Assembly (NCBI GenBank): GCA_964641695.1
Contig: CAZXKG010000118.1
Coordinates: 1 to 7,959, forward strand
Source: RHKX01 sp964641695
Lineage (GTDB): Bacteria; Actinomycetota; Thermoleophilia; Solirubrobacterales; 70-9
Direction of reading: 5' to 3'
DNA: 7,959 bases
Position numbers and translations under genes: made by a program. The notes beneath the pieces were generated by a model. That model worked only from the letters and a program-made list of their open reading frames with translations, did not search any database and was not told the DNA's origin. Shown in pieces: positions 1 through 5,409 of the stretch (position 1 is the first letter of the stretch; each line of letters starts with the position of its first letter).

Positions 1-696
1 GAGGACTTCCGCGCGATCACCGAGGCGATCAAGGCCGAGACAGGCGACGTGATCGTCAACTACTCGACCGGCGCGATCGGCATCCCGCTGGAGAAGCGGA
101 TCGCCTACCTCGAGGCGCTGAAGCCCGACGTCGCGGCGCTCAACATGAGCTCGATGAACTACGCCAAGTACTCGAAGCGGCGTGGGGACTTCGTCTTCAA
201 GGCGGTCTTCGAGAACAGCTTCGACGAGATCATCGAGCTGATCGAGGCGATGAAGGCGAACGGGATCCAGCCCGAGCACGAGTGCTTCGATGCCGGCCAC
301 GTCGCCAACCTCGACCCGCTGATCCACATGGGCCTGCTGGAGGGCCCGCTGCAGATCTCGCTGGTGATGGGGGTCACCGGCGGCATCCGTCCGGTCCCCC
401 GCAACGTGACCGTGATGTCGGATCAGATCCCCGGCGGTCCGGAGGGCCCGAACAACTGGCAGGTGATCGGCGTCTCCCGCGATCAGTGGAAGCTGCTCGC
501 GAGCTCGCTGGTCCTCGGCGGCAACGTCCGCGCCGGCCTGGAGGACAACCTGTACCTCCCCAACGGCGAGATGGCCCGCTCCAACGGCGATCTGATCGCC
601 AAGGCCCGGCAGATGGCCGAGGACGTCGGCCGCCGCGCCGCGACCGTCGCCGAGGCGCGCGAGCTGCTCGGCCTCGGAGGCGCGGCGAAGGCATGA
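1..696 (+). CDS. BKACE family beta-keto acid cleavage enzyme (DUF849), 5' truncated
   Basis: The reading frame is open from base 1, so the N-terminus lies outside the window; 231 C-terminal residues are visible and, against a usual family length near 270-310, some 40-80 are missing. The family (named for Kce, 3-keto-5-aminohexanoate cleavage enzyme) condenses a beta-keto acid with acetyl-CoA in a zinc-dependent TIM barrel, giving acetoacetate and a new CoA ester. Visible family signatures are NYSTG near the start and GGNVRAGLEDNLYL near the C-terminus; by analogy with Kce the latter supplies the conserved Arg, the zinc-ligand Glu and the adjacent Asp. The HxH zinc motif would be upstream, unseen. 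The substrate cannot be read from sequence. The stop overlaps the OsmC start (ATGA), so the two are translationally coupled. The family call is firm; the specific reaction is not. Confidence 0.9.
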   Translation, partial: EDFRAITEAIKAETGDVIVNYSTGAIGIPLEKRIAYLEALKPDVAALNMSSMNYAKYSKRRGDFVFKAVFENSFDEIIELIEAMKANGIQPEHECFDAGHVANLDPLIHMGLLEGPLQISLVMGVTGGIRPVPRNVTVMSDQIPGGPEGPNNWQVIGVSRDQWKLLASSLVLGGNVRAGLEDNLYLPNGEMARSNGDLIAKARQMAEDVGRRAATVAEARELLGLGGAAKA

Positions 697-1115
697 GCGG
701 GGACCCGTTCCCGACGCGCCACACCGCCCGGCTCCGCTGGGAAGGGACGAAAGAGGACCTTCGCGCCCACCGGCTGGAGATCGGCGGCCAGGTGATCCGC
801 GGCTCCTCGATGGAGCAGATCGGCGGCGATCCCGACTGCGCGGATCCCGAGGGCCTCTTCGTCGGCTCCCTCTCCGCCTGCCACATGCTCTGGTTCCTGC
901 ACCTGGCCAGGGATCGCCGGCTGCGAGTCGCCTCCTACGCCGACGAGGCCGTCGGCGTGCTCGACGGCAAGCGGATCACGTCGGTCGAGCTGCGTCCCCG
1001 GGTGGAGTTCGAAGACGACCCGGGCGCCGGCGTCCTCGCCGAGCTCCACCACGAGGCGCACGAGCGCTGCTTCCTCGCCGCCTCCGTCAACTTCCCGGTG
1101 GAGGTGCTCGCGTGA
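693..1115 (+). CDS. OsmC/Ohr family peroxidase-like protein
   Basis: This 140-aa protein has the length of small OsmC-family thiol peroxidases, which reduce organic hydroperoxides in the cytoplasm with two cysteines. The two expected cysteines are present: Cys63 in the SLSACHMLWFLHLA segment and Cys126 in HERCFLAASVNFPVEV. The PEGLFVGSLSACHM block matches the usual helix carrying the peroxidatic Cys. The ATG at 693 overlaps the upstream TGA by four bases, which fixes the start, and its own TGA overlaps the GTG of the MerR gene. The gene is therefore the middle cistron of a coupled three-gene operon. Peroxidase activity and substrate are inferred from family; some OsmC homologues have other roles. 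Confidence 0.9.
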   Translation: MSGDPFPTRHTARLRWEGTKEDLRAHRLEIGGQVIRGSSMEQIGGDPDCADPEGLFVGSLSACHMLWFLHLARDRRLRVASYADEAVGVLDGKRITSVELRPRVEFEDDPGAGVLAELHHEAHERCFLAASVNFPVEVLA

Positions 1116-1858
1116 ACGCCGGCGCCGCGGAACCGACCCTGAAGATCAGCGAGCTGGCCGAGGCGGCCGGCGTCCCCGTCGCGACCGTCCGTCACTACCT
1201 GCGCGAGGGCCTGCTGCCGGAGGGCAAGAAGACGAGCCGGAACATGGCCTACTACCCGGCCGAGCTGGTCGACCGGATCAAGCTGATCAAGCTCCTGCAG
1301 GAGGAGCGGTTCATGCCGCTCAAGGTGATCCGCGAGCTGCTCGACGGGCAGGCCGGAAGGGGAGGAGAGGGCAGCGGCGACGACCGGCTGCGGGAGGCGC
1401 TCGCCGCCGCCGACCGCGGGATCGAGGTGGCGCTCGCCCGCGAGCGGGAGCGGACCGGGGCGGAGGAGGTGTCGGATCGCTACGGCATCCCGATCGAGGT
1501 TCTGGAGCGGCTCGGCGAGATCGACGTCCTCAGCCCGATCGACGAGGGCTACACGGCGTCCGACATCCGCATCGTCGCCGCGATCGCCCGCTTCCGCGCG
1601 GGTGGGTACGACGAGCGCATCGGCTTCACCGTGTACGACGCCGCCCGCTTCCTCGAGCCGCTCCGCGACCTCGCCCACCGCGAGATCGAGCTGCTCTCGG
1701 AGAAACTCGTCGGCAAGCTCGACGGCGACCGTGCCGCCGAGCTGATCGAGGCCGGCATCGACCCCCTGGCCGACCTGATCGCCGCGATGAACTCCAAGCT
1801 GCTGACGGCGGAGCTCGAGTCGCGCCGCGATTCCTCCGAGGCGGTCCCCGGGAACTGA
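1112..1858 (+). CDS. MerR family transcriptional regulator with a second MerR-like fold
   Basis: The 248-aa protein begins with a GTG that overlaps the OsmC stop. Residues about 10-78 form a typical MerR DNA-binding domain: LKISELAEAAGVPVATVRHYLREGLL is the helix-turn-helix, followed by the wing (AYYPAELVDRIKLIKLLQEE) and the helix before a linker. Residues about 83-117 are a charged, probably helical linker. Residues about 118-182 repeat the same pattern in weaker form (VSDRYGIPIEVLERL, then DEGYTASDIRIVAAIARFRAGG), so the C-terminal half may be a degenerate duplicate of the N-terminal fold rather than a conventional effector domain. No metal-binding cysteine cluster is present, so it is not a metal-sensing MerR. 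Being last in the BKACE-OsmC operon, it may control that operon; this is inference. Confidence 0.9.
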   Translation: MNAGAAEPTLKISELAEAAGVPVATVRHYLREGLLPEGKKTSRNMAYYPAELVDRIKLIKLLQEERFMPLKVIRELLDGQAGRGGEGSGDDRLREALAAADRGIEVALARERERTGAEEVSDRYGIPIEVLERLGEIDVLSPIDEGYTASDIRIVAAIARFRAGGYDERIGFTVYDAARFLEPLRDLAHREIELLSEKLVGKLDGDRAAELIEAGIDPLADLIAAMNSKLLTAELESRRDSSEAVPGN

Positions 1859-1866
1859 TCGAAGGC

Positions 1867-1911
1867 GGTGGGCGCGTCCGGCGACAGCAGGGCGGCAGAT
1901 CTGCGCCCACC
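1867..1911 (+). terminator. Stem-loop after the merR-like gene, possible terminator
   Basis: GGTGGGCGC (1867-1875) pairs perfectly with GCGCCCACC (1903-1911), a 9-bp GC-rich stem starting 9 bases after the MerR stop, with a 27-base loop that can itself fold. No T-tract follows, so a factor-independent terminator is only a possibility. It lies between the operon end and the TetR promoter, where a terminator would be expected. Confidence 0.4.
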
Positions 1912-1935
1912 CCCTGCGGATCTCGAAATCGGATA

Positions 1936-1955
1936 GATTGACTGATCAGTCAATC
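1936..1955. promoter_or_regulatory. Perfect 20-bp palindromic operator of the TetR regulator
   Basis: GATTGACTGATCAGTCAATC is identical to its reverse complement over 20 bp. A further half-site, ATCAGTC, follows at 1953-1959, eight bases after the right-hand half-site, so a second overlapping regulator dimer could bind. A plausible -10 hexamer, TAGATT (1934-1939), overlaps the left end and would place the transcription start close to the palindrome centre. Palindromes of this size just upstream of a TetR-family gene are the usual operators of that family, so autorepression of the downstream gene is the natural reading. Binding is inferred, not shown. Confidence 0.8.
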
Positions 1956-1982
1956 AGTCCTCTGGGAGAGGTACCTACCCGC

Positions 1983-2600
1983 ATGCCCGACGCTACGAAA
2001 TCCCAGCAATCAGTGGACAAGCGGCGAGCGATCCTCGACGCGGCGGTTCGCGTCTTCGCGCGGCAGGGCTACCACTCTACGCGCGTGGCGGACATCGCCG
2101 ACGAGGCCGGCGTCGCCTACGGGCTCGTCTACCACTACTTCCGCAGCAAGGAAGCGGTGATGACCGAGCTCTTCACCGAGCGCTGGTCGCTGTTGCTGAT
2201 CGCCAGCGACCAGCTCTACGAGCAGGACATCCCGCCGCGGGAGAAGCTGGCGGGGATCGCGCGCTTCATCATCGAGTCGTACCGTCACGACCCGGACCTG
2301 ATGAAGGTGATCATCATCGAAGTCACCCGCGCGGCCAACTCCTTCGGCGCGACCCACCTGCCGGAGATCCGTCGGGCCTACGACGTGGTCTCGCGGATCG
2401 TCACCGACGGGCAGCGGGACGGCGTCTACCGCAAGGGCATCGATCCCGACTTCGTGGGTATGTGGTTCTACGGTGCGATCGAGCAGCTTCTATCCGGCTG
2501 GGTCTTCGGCCTCATTCCCGCCGCCGAGGAGGACTTCGAGCGGGCGGTCGAGATGGTCGTGGACACGCTCTGCCTCGGCCTGGAACCTCGCGACAGCTGA
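1983..2600 (+). CDS. TetR/AcrR family regulator, FadR (YsiA)-like
   Basis: The 205-aa protein has an N-terminal TetR helix-turn-helix at residues about 11-60 (RRAILDAAVRVFARQGYHST, then VADIADEAGVAYGLVYHYF, then RSKEAVM). The ligand-binding C-terminal part, with IARFIIESYRHDPDLMKVIIIEV and GMWFYGAIEQLLSGW, resembles the acyl-CoA-responsive FadR/YsiA group of Bacillus and Thermus, which represses fatty-acid degradation genes. ATG 1983 is chosen because GGGAGAGG lies at 1964-1971 and because a TTG start at 1938 would put the operator inside the coding sequence and add 15 residues ahead of the TetR domain. Regulation by the palindrome just upstream is likely. The ligand and targets beyond itself are unknown; fatty acyl-CoA is inference. 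The FakB-type gene at 5514-6389 is another lipid gene in the window, but carries no copy of the palindrome. Confidence 0.9.
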   Translation: MPDATKSQQSVDKRRAILDAAVRVFARQGYHSTRVADIADEAGVAYGLVYHYFRSKEAVMTELFTERWSLLLIASDQLYEQDIPPREKLAGIARFIIESYRHDPDLMKVIIIEVTRAANSFGATHLPEIRRAYDVVSRIVTDGQRDGVYRKGIDPDFVGMWFYGAIEQLLSGWVFGLIPAAEEDFERAVEMVVDTLCLGLEPRDS

Positions 2601-2614
2601 GGTACCCGGCACGC

Positions 2615-2620
2615 TAAGGT
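2615..2620 (+). promoter_or_regulatory. Candidate -10 element for the envelope-protein cluster
   Basis: TAAGGT lies 33 bases before the ATG of the 45-aa gene and fits the loose TANNNT form of actinobacterial -10 hexamers. It would give a leader of roughly 25-30 bases containing the ribosome-binding site GAGGGA (2645-2650). No convincing -35 element is visible, so this is weak support. Confidence 0.3.
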
Positions 2621-2653
2621 CGGCGGACCAACCGCAGGCGACGCGAGGGATTG

Positions 2654-2791
2654 ATGGCGCAGAACGAACTCACCAAGCGACTGGTCTGGTCCGGGTTACT
2701 GGCTGCATTCGGGGCACTGGCGAGCATCGCCGCCGCCCGCGTCGCCGGGATCGTCTTCAGGCAGATCTTCGACGAGGACCCGCCCGACTGA
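2654..2791 (+). CDS. Small 45-aa membrane protein, DUF4235-like
   Basis: An open frame of 45 codons begins with ATG (MAQNELTKRLVWSGL) and ends in DEDPPD. GAGGGA lies three bases before the ATG. A polar basic N-terminus (KR) is followed by a hydrophobic Ala-rich span at residues about 11-35, then an acidic, proline-containing tail, so a single transmembrane segment is expected. The layout (K/R, hydrophobic helix, R..W/F-R, then ..PP) recalls short DUF4235 proteins, which often accompany the two genes that follow (holin-superfamily and DUF3618). That match is from memory of the family and is tentative. Position, ribosome-binding site and third-position GC bias favour a real gene. Its function is unknown, probably envelope-associated. 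Confidence 0.7.
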   Translation: MAQNELTKRLVWSGLLAAFGALASIAAARVAGIVFRQIFDEDPPD

Positions 2792-2830
2792 GCACGGGCT
2801 TGGCGCGAGCGACCGAGGGACTGATTCACA

Positions 2831-3331
2831 GTGGCATCGACACCGAGTGATCCGGCGAACGAGGGGACGACCGAGCAGGTCCCGCCCGTGACGCCGCCCG
2901 CAGGCACCCCGCCCAGCGCCGCGACGCCGCCCACGGGCGACGCCGACCGCTCCGTCACCGAGCTCGTCTTCGACGTCGGCGAGCGCGTCTCCCTCCTCGT
3001 CCGCGAGGAGGTCCAGCTCGCCAAGGCCGAGGTCACCGAGAAGCTCACGACGCTCGGCAAGGGCGCCGGCGTCGGCATCGCCGCAGGCGTCTTCCTGATC
3101 GCGGCGCTGATGATGCTGCTCCACGCCTTCGCCTGGTTGATCAACGACATCTTCGGCTTCACGAGTGCCGTCTGGCTCGGCTTCCTGATCGAGGCCGTGA
3201 TCTGGATCATCGTCGCCGCGATCGCGGCCCTGGTCGCCAAGAAGCTGCTCGAGGATTCTTCGCCCCCGGTGCCGGAGATGGCGATCGAGGAGGCCAAGCA
3301 CACCAAGGAGACCCTGGAGGGCAAGGGATGA
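2831..3331 (+). CDS. Holin-superfamily membrane protein (PF07332-like, actinobacterial)
   Basis: The 166-aa protein starts at GTG 2831, with GAGGGA at 2815-2820 ten bases upstream. Residues 1-38 are a Pro/Thr/Ala-rich disordered tail. Residues about 41-75 (SVTELVFDVGERVSLLVREE and following) are an amphipathic helix typical of the family. Two transmembrane helices follow at about 78-105 and 112-137, then a charged C-terminal tail. This is the pattern of the putative actinobacterial holin-X/phage-holin-3-6 family, chromosomal membrane proteins of unknown role despite the name. No endolysin, phage structural or integrase gene is nearby, so lysis is not implied. The stop overlaps the next start (ATGA), coupling it to the DUF3618 gene. 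Confidence 0.85.
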   Translation: MASTPSDPANEGTTEQVPPVTPPAGTPPSAATPPTGDADRSVTELVFDVGERVSLLVREEVQLAKAEVTEKLTTLGKGAGVGIAAGVFLIAALMMLLHAFAWLINDIFGFTSAVWLGFLIEAVIWIIVAAIAALVAKKLLEDSSPPVPEMAIEEAKHTKETLEGKG

Positions 3332-3660
3332 GCGGAACACCAGGTACCCCTGCGGGAGCTTCGGGCGGAGCGTCCGCAATCCCCGGCGCGAGCACTTCCG
3401 CCACCGCCCAGAGCACCCACGTCCCCAGGCCCGGCGCCCCCGGCCGCAGCGCCGAGCAGATCCGCCGCGACATCGAGGCCCAGCAGGCCGAGCTCTCCAA
3501 CTCCATGGTCGCCCTGCGCAGCAAGGTCGACGAGCTGACCGACTGGCGCCGGCAGCTCTCAAATCACCGAGAGCAGTTGGTCAAGGGCGCCGCGATCGCC
3601 GGCTTCGTGGTCGGCGGCATGCTGGCAGTGAAGGGCCTCCGGGCCCTGCGCCGGCGGTAG
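3328..3660 (+). CDS. DUF3618 domain membrane protein
   Basis: The 110-aa protein starts in an ATGA overlap with the upstream stop. Residues 1-38 are Gly/Ala/Ser/Pro-rich and probably disordered. Residues about 40-75 carry the DUF3618 signature (RSAEQIRRDIEAQQAELSNS, then VALRSKVDELTDW), predicted as a helix or short coiled coil. A hydrophobic span at about 86-103 (VKGAAIAGFVVGGMLAVKGL) is a single transmembrane helix, ending in an Arg-rich tail. DUF3618 proteins commonly sit beside holin-superfamily genes in actinobacteria, as here, and may form a membrane complex with them. The function is not known. Confidence 0.85.
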   Translation: MSGTPGTPAGASGGASAIPGASTSATAQSTHVPRPGAPGRSAEQIRRDIEAQQAELSNSMVALRSKVDELTDWRRQLSNHREQLVKGAAIAGFVVGGMLAVKGLRALRRR

Positions 3661-3674
3661 TCGCGGCAATCGCG

Positions 3675-3700
3675 GAAGTGCTGCATTTGTGCAGCACTTC
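3675..3700. promoter_or_regulatory. HipB operator candidate O1 (distal)
   Basis: An inverted repeat with 11-bp perfect arms (GAAGTGCTGCA at 3675-3685, TGCAGCACTTC at 3690-3700) around TTTG. Its core is TGCTGC-N6-GCAGCA, starting at 3679. This is the longest of three such sites ahead of hipB. It begins 15 bases after the DUF3618 stop, so it could also act as a hairpin in the upstream transcript, but the core shared with O2 and O3 favours a protein-binding site. Confidence 0.7.
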
Positions 3701-3725
3701 GCCAAGGTAGGTGATGTTGGCGCCA

Positions 3726-3749
3726 GAATGCTGCGCATATGCAGCATTC
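3726..3749. promoter_or_regulatory. HipB operator candidate O2 (middle)
   Basis: GAATGCTGC (3726-3734) and GCAGCATTC (3741-3749) are perfect 9-bp arms around GCATAT. The TGCTGC-N6-GCAGCA core starts at 3729, exactly 50 bp after that of O1. It lies 40-63 bases before the hipB ATG, upstream of the proposed -10 element, so occupancy here would cover the -35/spacer area or its upstream edge. Confidence 0.72.
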
Positions 3750-3776
3750 GGCCTGGTACCTGGCGATTCCCTGGTT

Positions 3777-3782
3777 TATGCT
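3777..3782 (+). promoter_or_regulatory. Candidate -10 element of hipBA
   Basis: TATGCT matches four of six bases of TATAAT and ends six bases before the hipB ATG, so transcription would begin at or next to the start codon and give a leaderless messenger. In keeping with this, no Shine-Dalgarno sequence is visible before ATG 3789. No good -35 is seen. The element overlaps the left arm of O3, so a bound repressor would block it directly. Confidence 0.45.
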
Positions 3783-3796
3783 GCGTATATGCAGCA
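3779..3796. promoter_or_regulatory. HipB operator candidate O3, overlapping the hipB start codon
   Basis: TGCTGC (3779-3784), GTATAT, GCAGCA (3791-3796): the same core as O1 and O2, again exactly 50 bp further on. The arms do not extend beyond six bases. The site covers the proposed -10 end, the predicted transcription start and the first three codons of hipB (Met-Gln-Gln). Confidence 0.72.
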
Positions 3797-4022
3797 GAAG
3801 CTCACGAGCATCGACCAGATCGGCACGGTCCTTCGGGGGAGGAGGAAGGAGCTGAAGTTGAGCCAGGAACAGCTTGGCTTCAGCGCGGGTATTCACCGGA
3901 CGGTCATCGCTCAGATCGAGAGTGGCCAGCGCGAGGCGCGTCTTGGCACGCTGCTGAAGCTGATTACCGCGCTCGGCCTCGATCTCCAACTGACCGAACG
4001 CGGAGCGTGGCCCGATGCTTGA
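3789..4022 (+). CDS. hipB: HipB antitoxin, XRE/Cro helix-turn-helix repressor
   Basis: The 77-aa protein contains an HTH_3 domain at residues about 12-66: IGTVLRGRRKELKLSQEQLG, then FSAGIHRTVIAQIESGQREA, then LGTLLKLITALGLDL, a close fit to XRE-family antitoxins of HipA-type toxins. HipB neutralises HipA by complex formation and represses its own operon. ATG 3789 is chosen because the domain begins shortly after it; the in-frame GTG at 3711 would add an unlike, Cys/Ala-rich leader read through the operators. The hipA ATG lies inside the last codons of hipB (8-base overlap), the standard coupled order antitoxin then toxin. Three palindromes upstream, one over the start codon, are the expected autoregulatory sites. 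Confidence 0.92.
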   Translation: MQQKLTSIDQIGTVLRGRRKELKLSQEQLGFSAGIHRTVIAQIESGQREARLGTLLKLITALGLDLQLTERGAWPDA

Positions 4023-5244
4023 GGTCCTTCTCCATGGCAAGAAGGTGGGAAGCCTCCGCGTCAAGGACAACGGCAACCTTCAGTTCAGGTACGCCGACGC
4101 GTACCTGAACAGCACCGGCGCGATCCCCCTGTCACAGAACCTCCCGCTCGAGCAGGAAGCATTCCCGCATCGTGCCTGCCTCGCGTTCTTCGCGAACCTC
4201 CTGCCCGAGGAGGGATCGCGCGATCGCGTCGCCGAGATCCTCGGCATCTCGACCGACAACGCCTACGCGATGCTCGAGCGGATCGGTGGCGACTGCGCCG
4301 GCGCGGTCGTGCTGATTCCCGAGAACGAAGCCACCCCGACTCCTGAGGCCCACGTCCACGAGCTCGACGAGACGGCGTTGCACGAGCTCGTCGTAAGCCT
4401 GGAGGAGCGACCCTTGGCCGTGAAAGGTGAGGGAGTCACCAGGATGTCGCTCGCAGGCGCCCAGCCGAAGGCGCCAGTGATCTACGGCGCCTCCCGCTTT
4501 GCACTTCCCGTGGGAGGCGAGCCCCCGACGACACACATCGTCAAGCCCGCCCCGTCGCGCTTTCCCGGACTCGTGGACAACGAGTTCTTCTGCATGAAGC
4601 TGGCGAGGGCTGTCGGACTCCCCGTGGCGGACGTCGAGCGGCGAACGACGAGGGAAGGTACGTCTTACCTGCTCGTCGCCAGGTACGACAGGGATCTCTC
4701 TCACGAGCCGATCCGTCGCCTACACCAGGAGGATCTGTGCCAAGCACTCGGGAGGCTCCCGCATGAGAAGTACCAACAAGAGGGAGGGCCGACCGCCCGC
4801 GAGGCGATGGACCTACTAAACGCCGCCTCGGCCGTACCGGCCGTCGACAGGCCAACCTTCTGGTCAGCCATGATCTTCAACTTCCTGATCGGCAACTGCG
4901 ACGCCCACGGCAAGAACTTCTCGCTTCTCTACGACAGCCGCTCGCCGCACCTCGCCCCGCTGTACGACCTCGTGAGCACCGCCATGTACCCGGACCTCAG
5001 CCGGCGCCTGTCGATGTCGATCGACGGTGCGCAGATGCTCGAAGAGGTCGATCGCGGTGCGTGGGAGAAGCTGGCCGAGGAGGCGGGTCTCTCGCGTCTC
5101 TACGCGATGCGGGAGTTCGACCGCTTGGTCGGGCGGGTACTCGGCGAGGCACGACGGCTGGTCGAAGATTATGAGCACGACTCTGCGACCGCGCGCGAGA
5201 TCGCAGCCGGGATCGAGCAGCGAGCGGCCGTCGTGACCAGGTAG
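4015..5244 (+). CDS. hipA: HipA serine/threonine kinase toxin
   Basis: The 409-aa protein is near full length (E. coli HipA is 440 aa). The N-terminal HipA_N/Couple_hipA region (residues about 1-100) includes IPLSQNLPLE and FFANLLPEEGSRD. The kinase core follows: RMSLAGAQPK at 143-152 with Ser145 equivalent to the autophosphorylated Ser150 of E. coli; HIVKP with ATP-binding Lys177; RYDR at 223-226; NFLIGNCDAHGKN at 289-301 with catalytic Asp296 and Asn301; and LYDLVST with metal-binding Asp318. Every key residue is present, so it should be an active kinase. In E. coli HipA phosphorylates glutamyl-tRNA synthetase, arresting translation and causing persistence; the target here is unproven. GGAG at 4002-4005 inside hipB is the ribosome-binding site. 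CTA, AGG and TTG codons are more frequent than in neighbouring genes, hinting at transfer. Confidence 0.93.
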   Translation: MLEVLLHGKKVGSLRVKDNGNLQFRYADAYLNSTGAIPLSQNLPLEQEAFPHRACLAFFANLLPEEGSRDRVAEILGISTDNAYAMLERIGGDCAGAVVLIPENEATPTPEAHVHELDETALHELVVSLEERPLAVKGEGVTRMSLAGAQPKAPVIYGASRFALPVGGEPPTTHIVKPAPSRFPGLVDNEFFCMKLARAVGLPVADVERRTTREGTSYLLVARYDRDLSHEPIRRLHQEDLCQALGRLPHEKYQQEGGPTAREAMDLLNAASAVPAVDRPTFWSAMIFNFLIGNCDAHGKNFSLLYDSRSPHLAPLYDLVSTAMYPDLSRRLSMSIDGAQMLEEVDRGAWEKLAEEAGLSRLYAMREFDRLVGRVLGEARRLVEDYEHDSATAREIAAGIEQRAAVVTR

Positions 5245-5253
5245 CCCGAGCGG

Positions 5254-5409
5254 TTAGCCGTCCAGGCCCAACAGCGCCAGGAACTCATCTGCGCGCTGAA
5301 CGGGGATCTGGCCGGCGAGGCTCAGCAGGCCCCCGTCGCCGGTCACGAGCGGAACACCTTCGTGATGCGCCAGCGCGATCAGGTAGTCGTCATCGGCGTC
5401 CGGCGCATG
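5254..5409 (-). pseudogene. PIN-domain toxin remnant (C-terminal third only)
   Basis: On the minus strand about 51 codons end in TAA at 5254-5256 and read HAPDADDDYLIALAHHEGVP, then LVTGDGGLLSLAGQ, then IPVQRADEFLALLGLDG. This matches the C-terminal part of VapC-like/PIN-family toxins (DPDDxxxLALA, then VTGDxDLL, then a PxEFLALL tail), ribonucleases of toxin-antitoxin pairs. The N-terminal two-thirds with the first catalytic acids is absent: upstream of about 5410 the similarity stops, and from 5514 the DNA encodes DegV. The usual VTGDxDLL reads VTGDGGLL, losing an Asp. No antitoxin gene accompanies it. It is therefore called a decayed fragment. The open frame continues upstream through unrelated sequence antisense to degV, which is probably fortuitous. 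Confidence 0.6.

Noticed and set aside
159..1061. Long minus-strand frames across the BKACE-OsmC region
   Set aside because: They are Arg/Pro/Ala-rich shadows of well-supported plus-strand genes; similar shadows across MerR, epimerase and the other genes were dropped for the same reason.
1938..1982. TTG start for the TetR gene
   Set aside because: It would lie inside the palindrome and the predicted promoter; ATG 1983 has a Shine-Dalgarno sequence and the usual domain offset.
2831..3331. Prophage lysis cassette
   Set aside because: The holin-like family is chromosomal in actinobacteria and there are no endolysin, structural or integrase genes around it.
3675..3700. O1 as a rho-independent terminator of the DUF3618 gene
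   Set aside because: No T-tract, and the same core recurs twice at 50-bp steps before hipB, so an operator explains it better.
3711..3788. GTG start at 3711 giving a longer HipB
   Set aside because: The extra 26 residues are Cys/Ala-rich, unlike HipB, and would be read through operators O2 and O3; the HTH domain begins right after ATG 3789.
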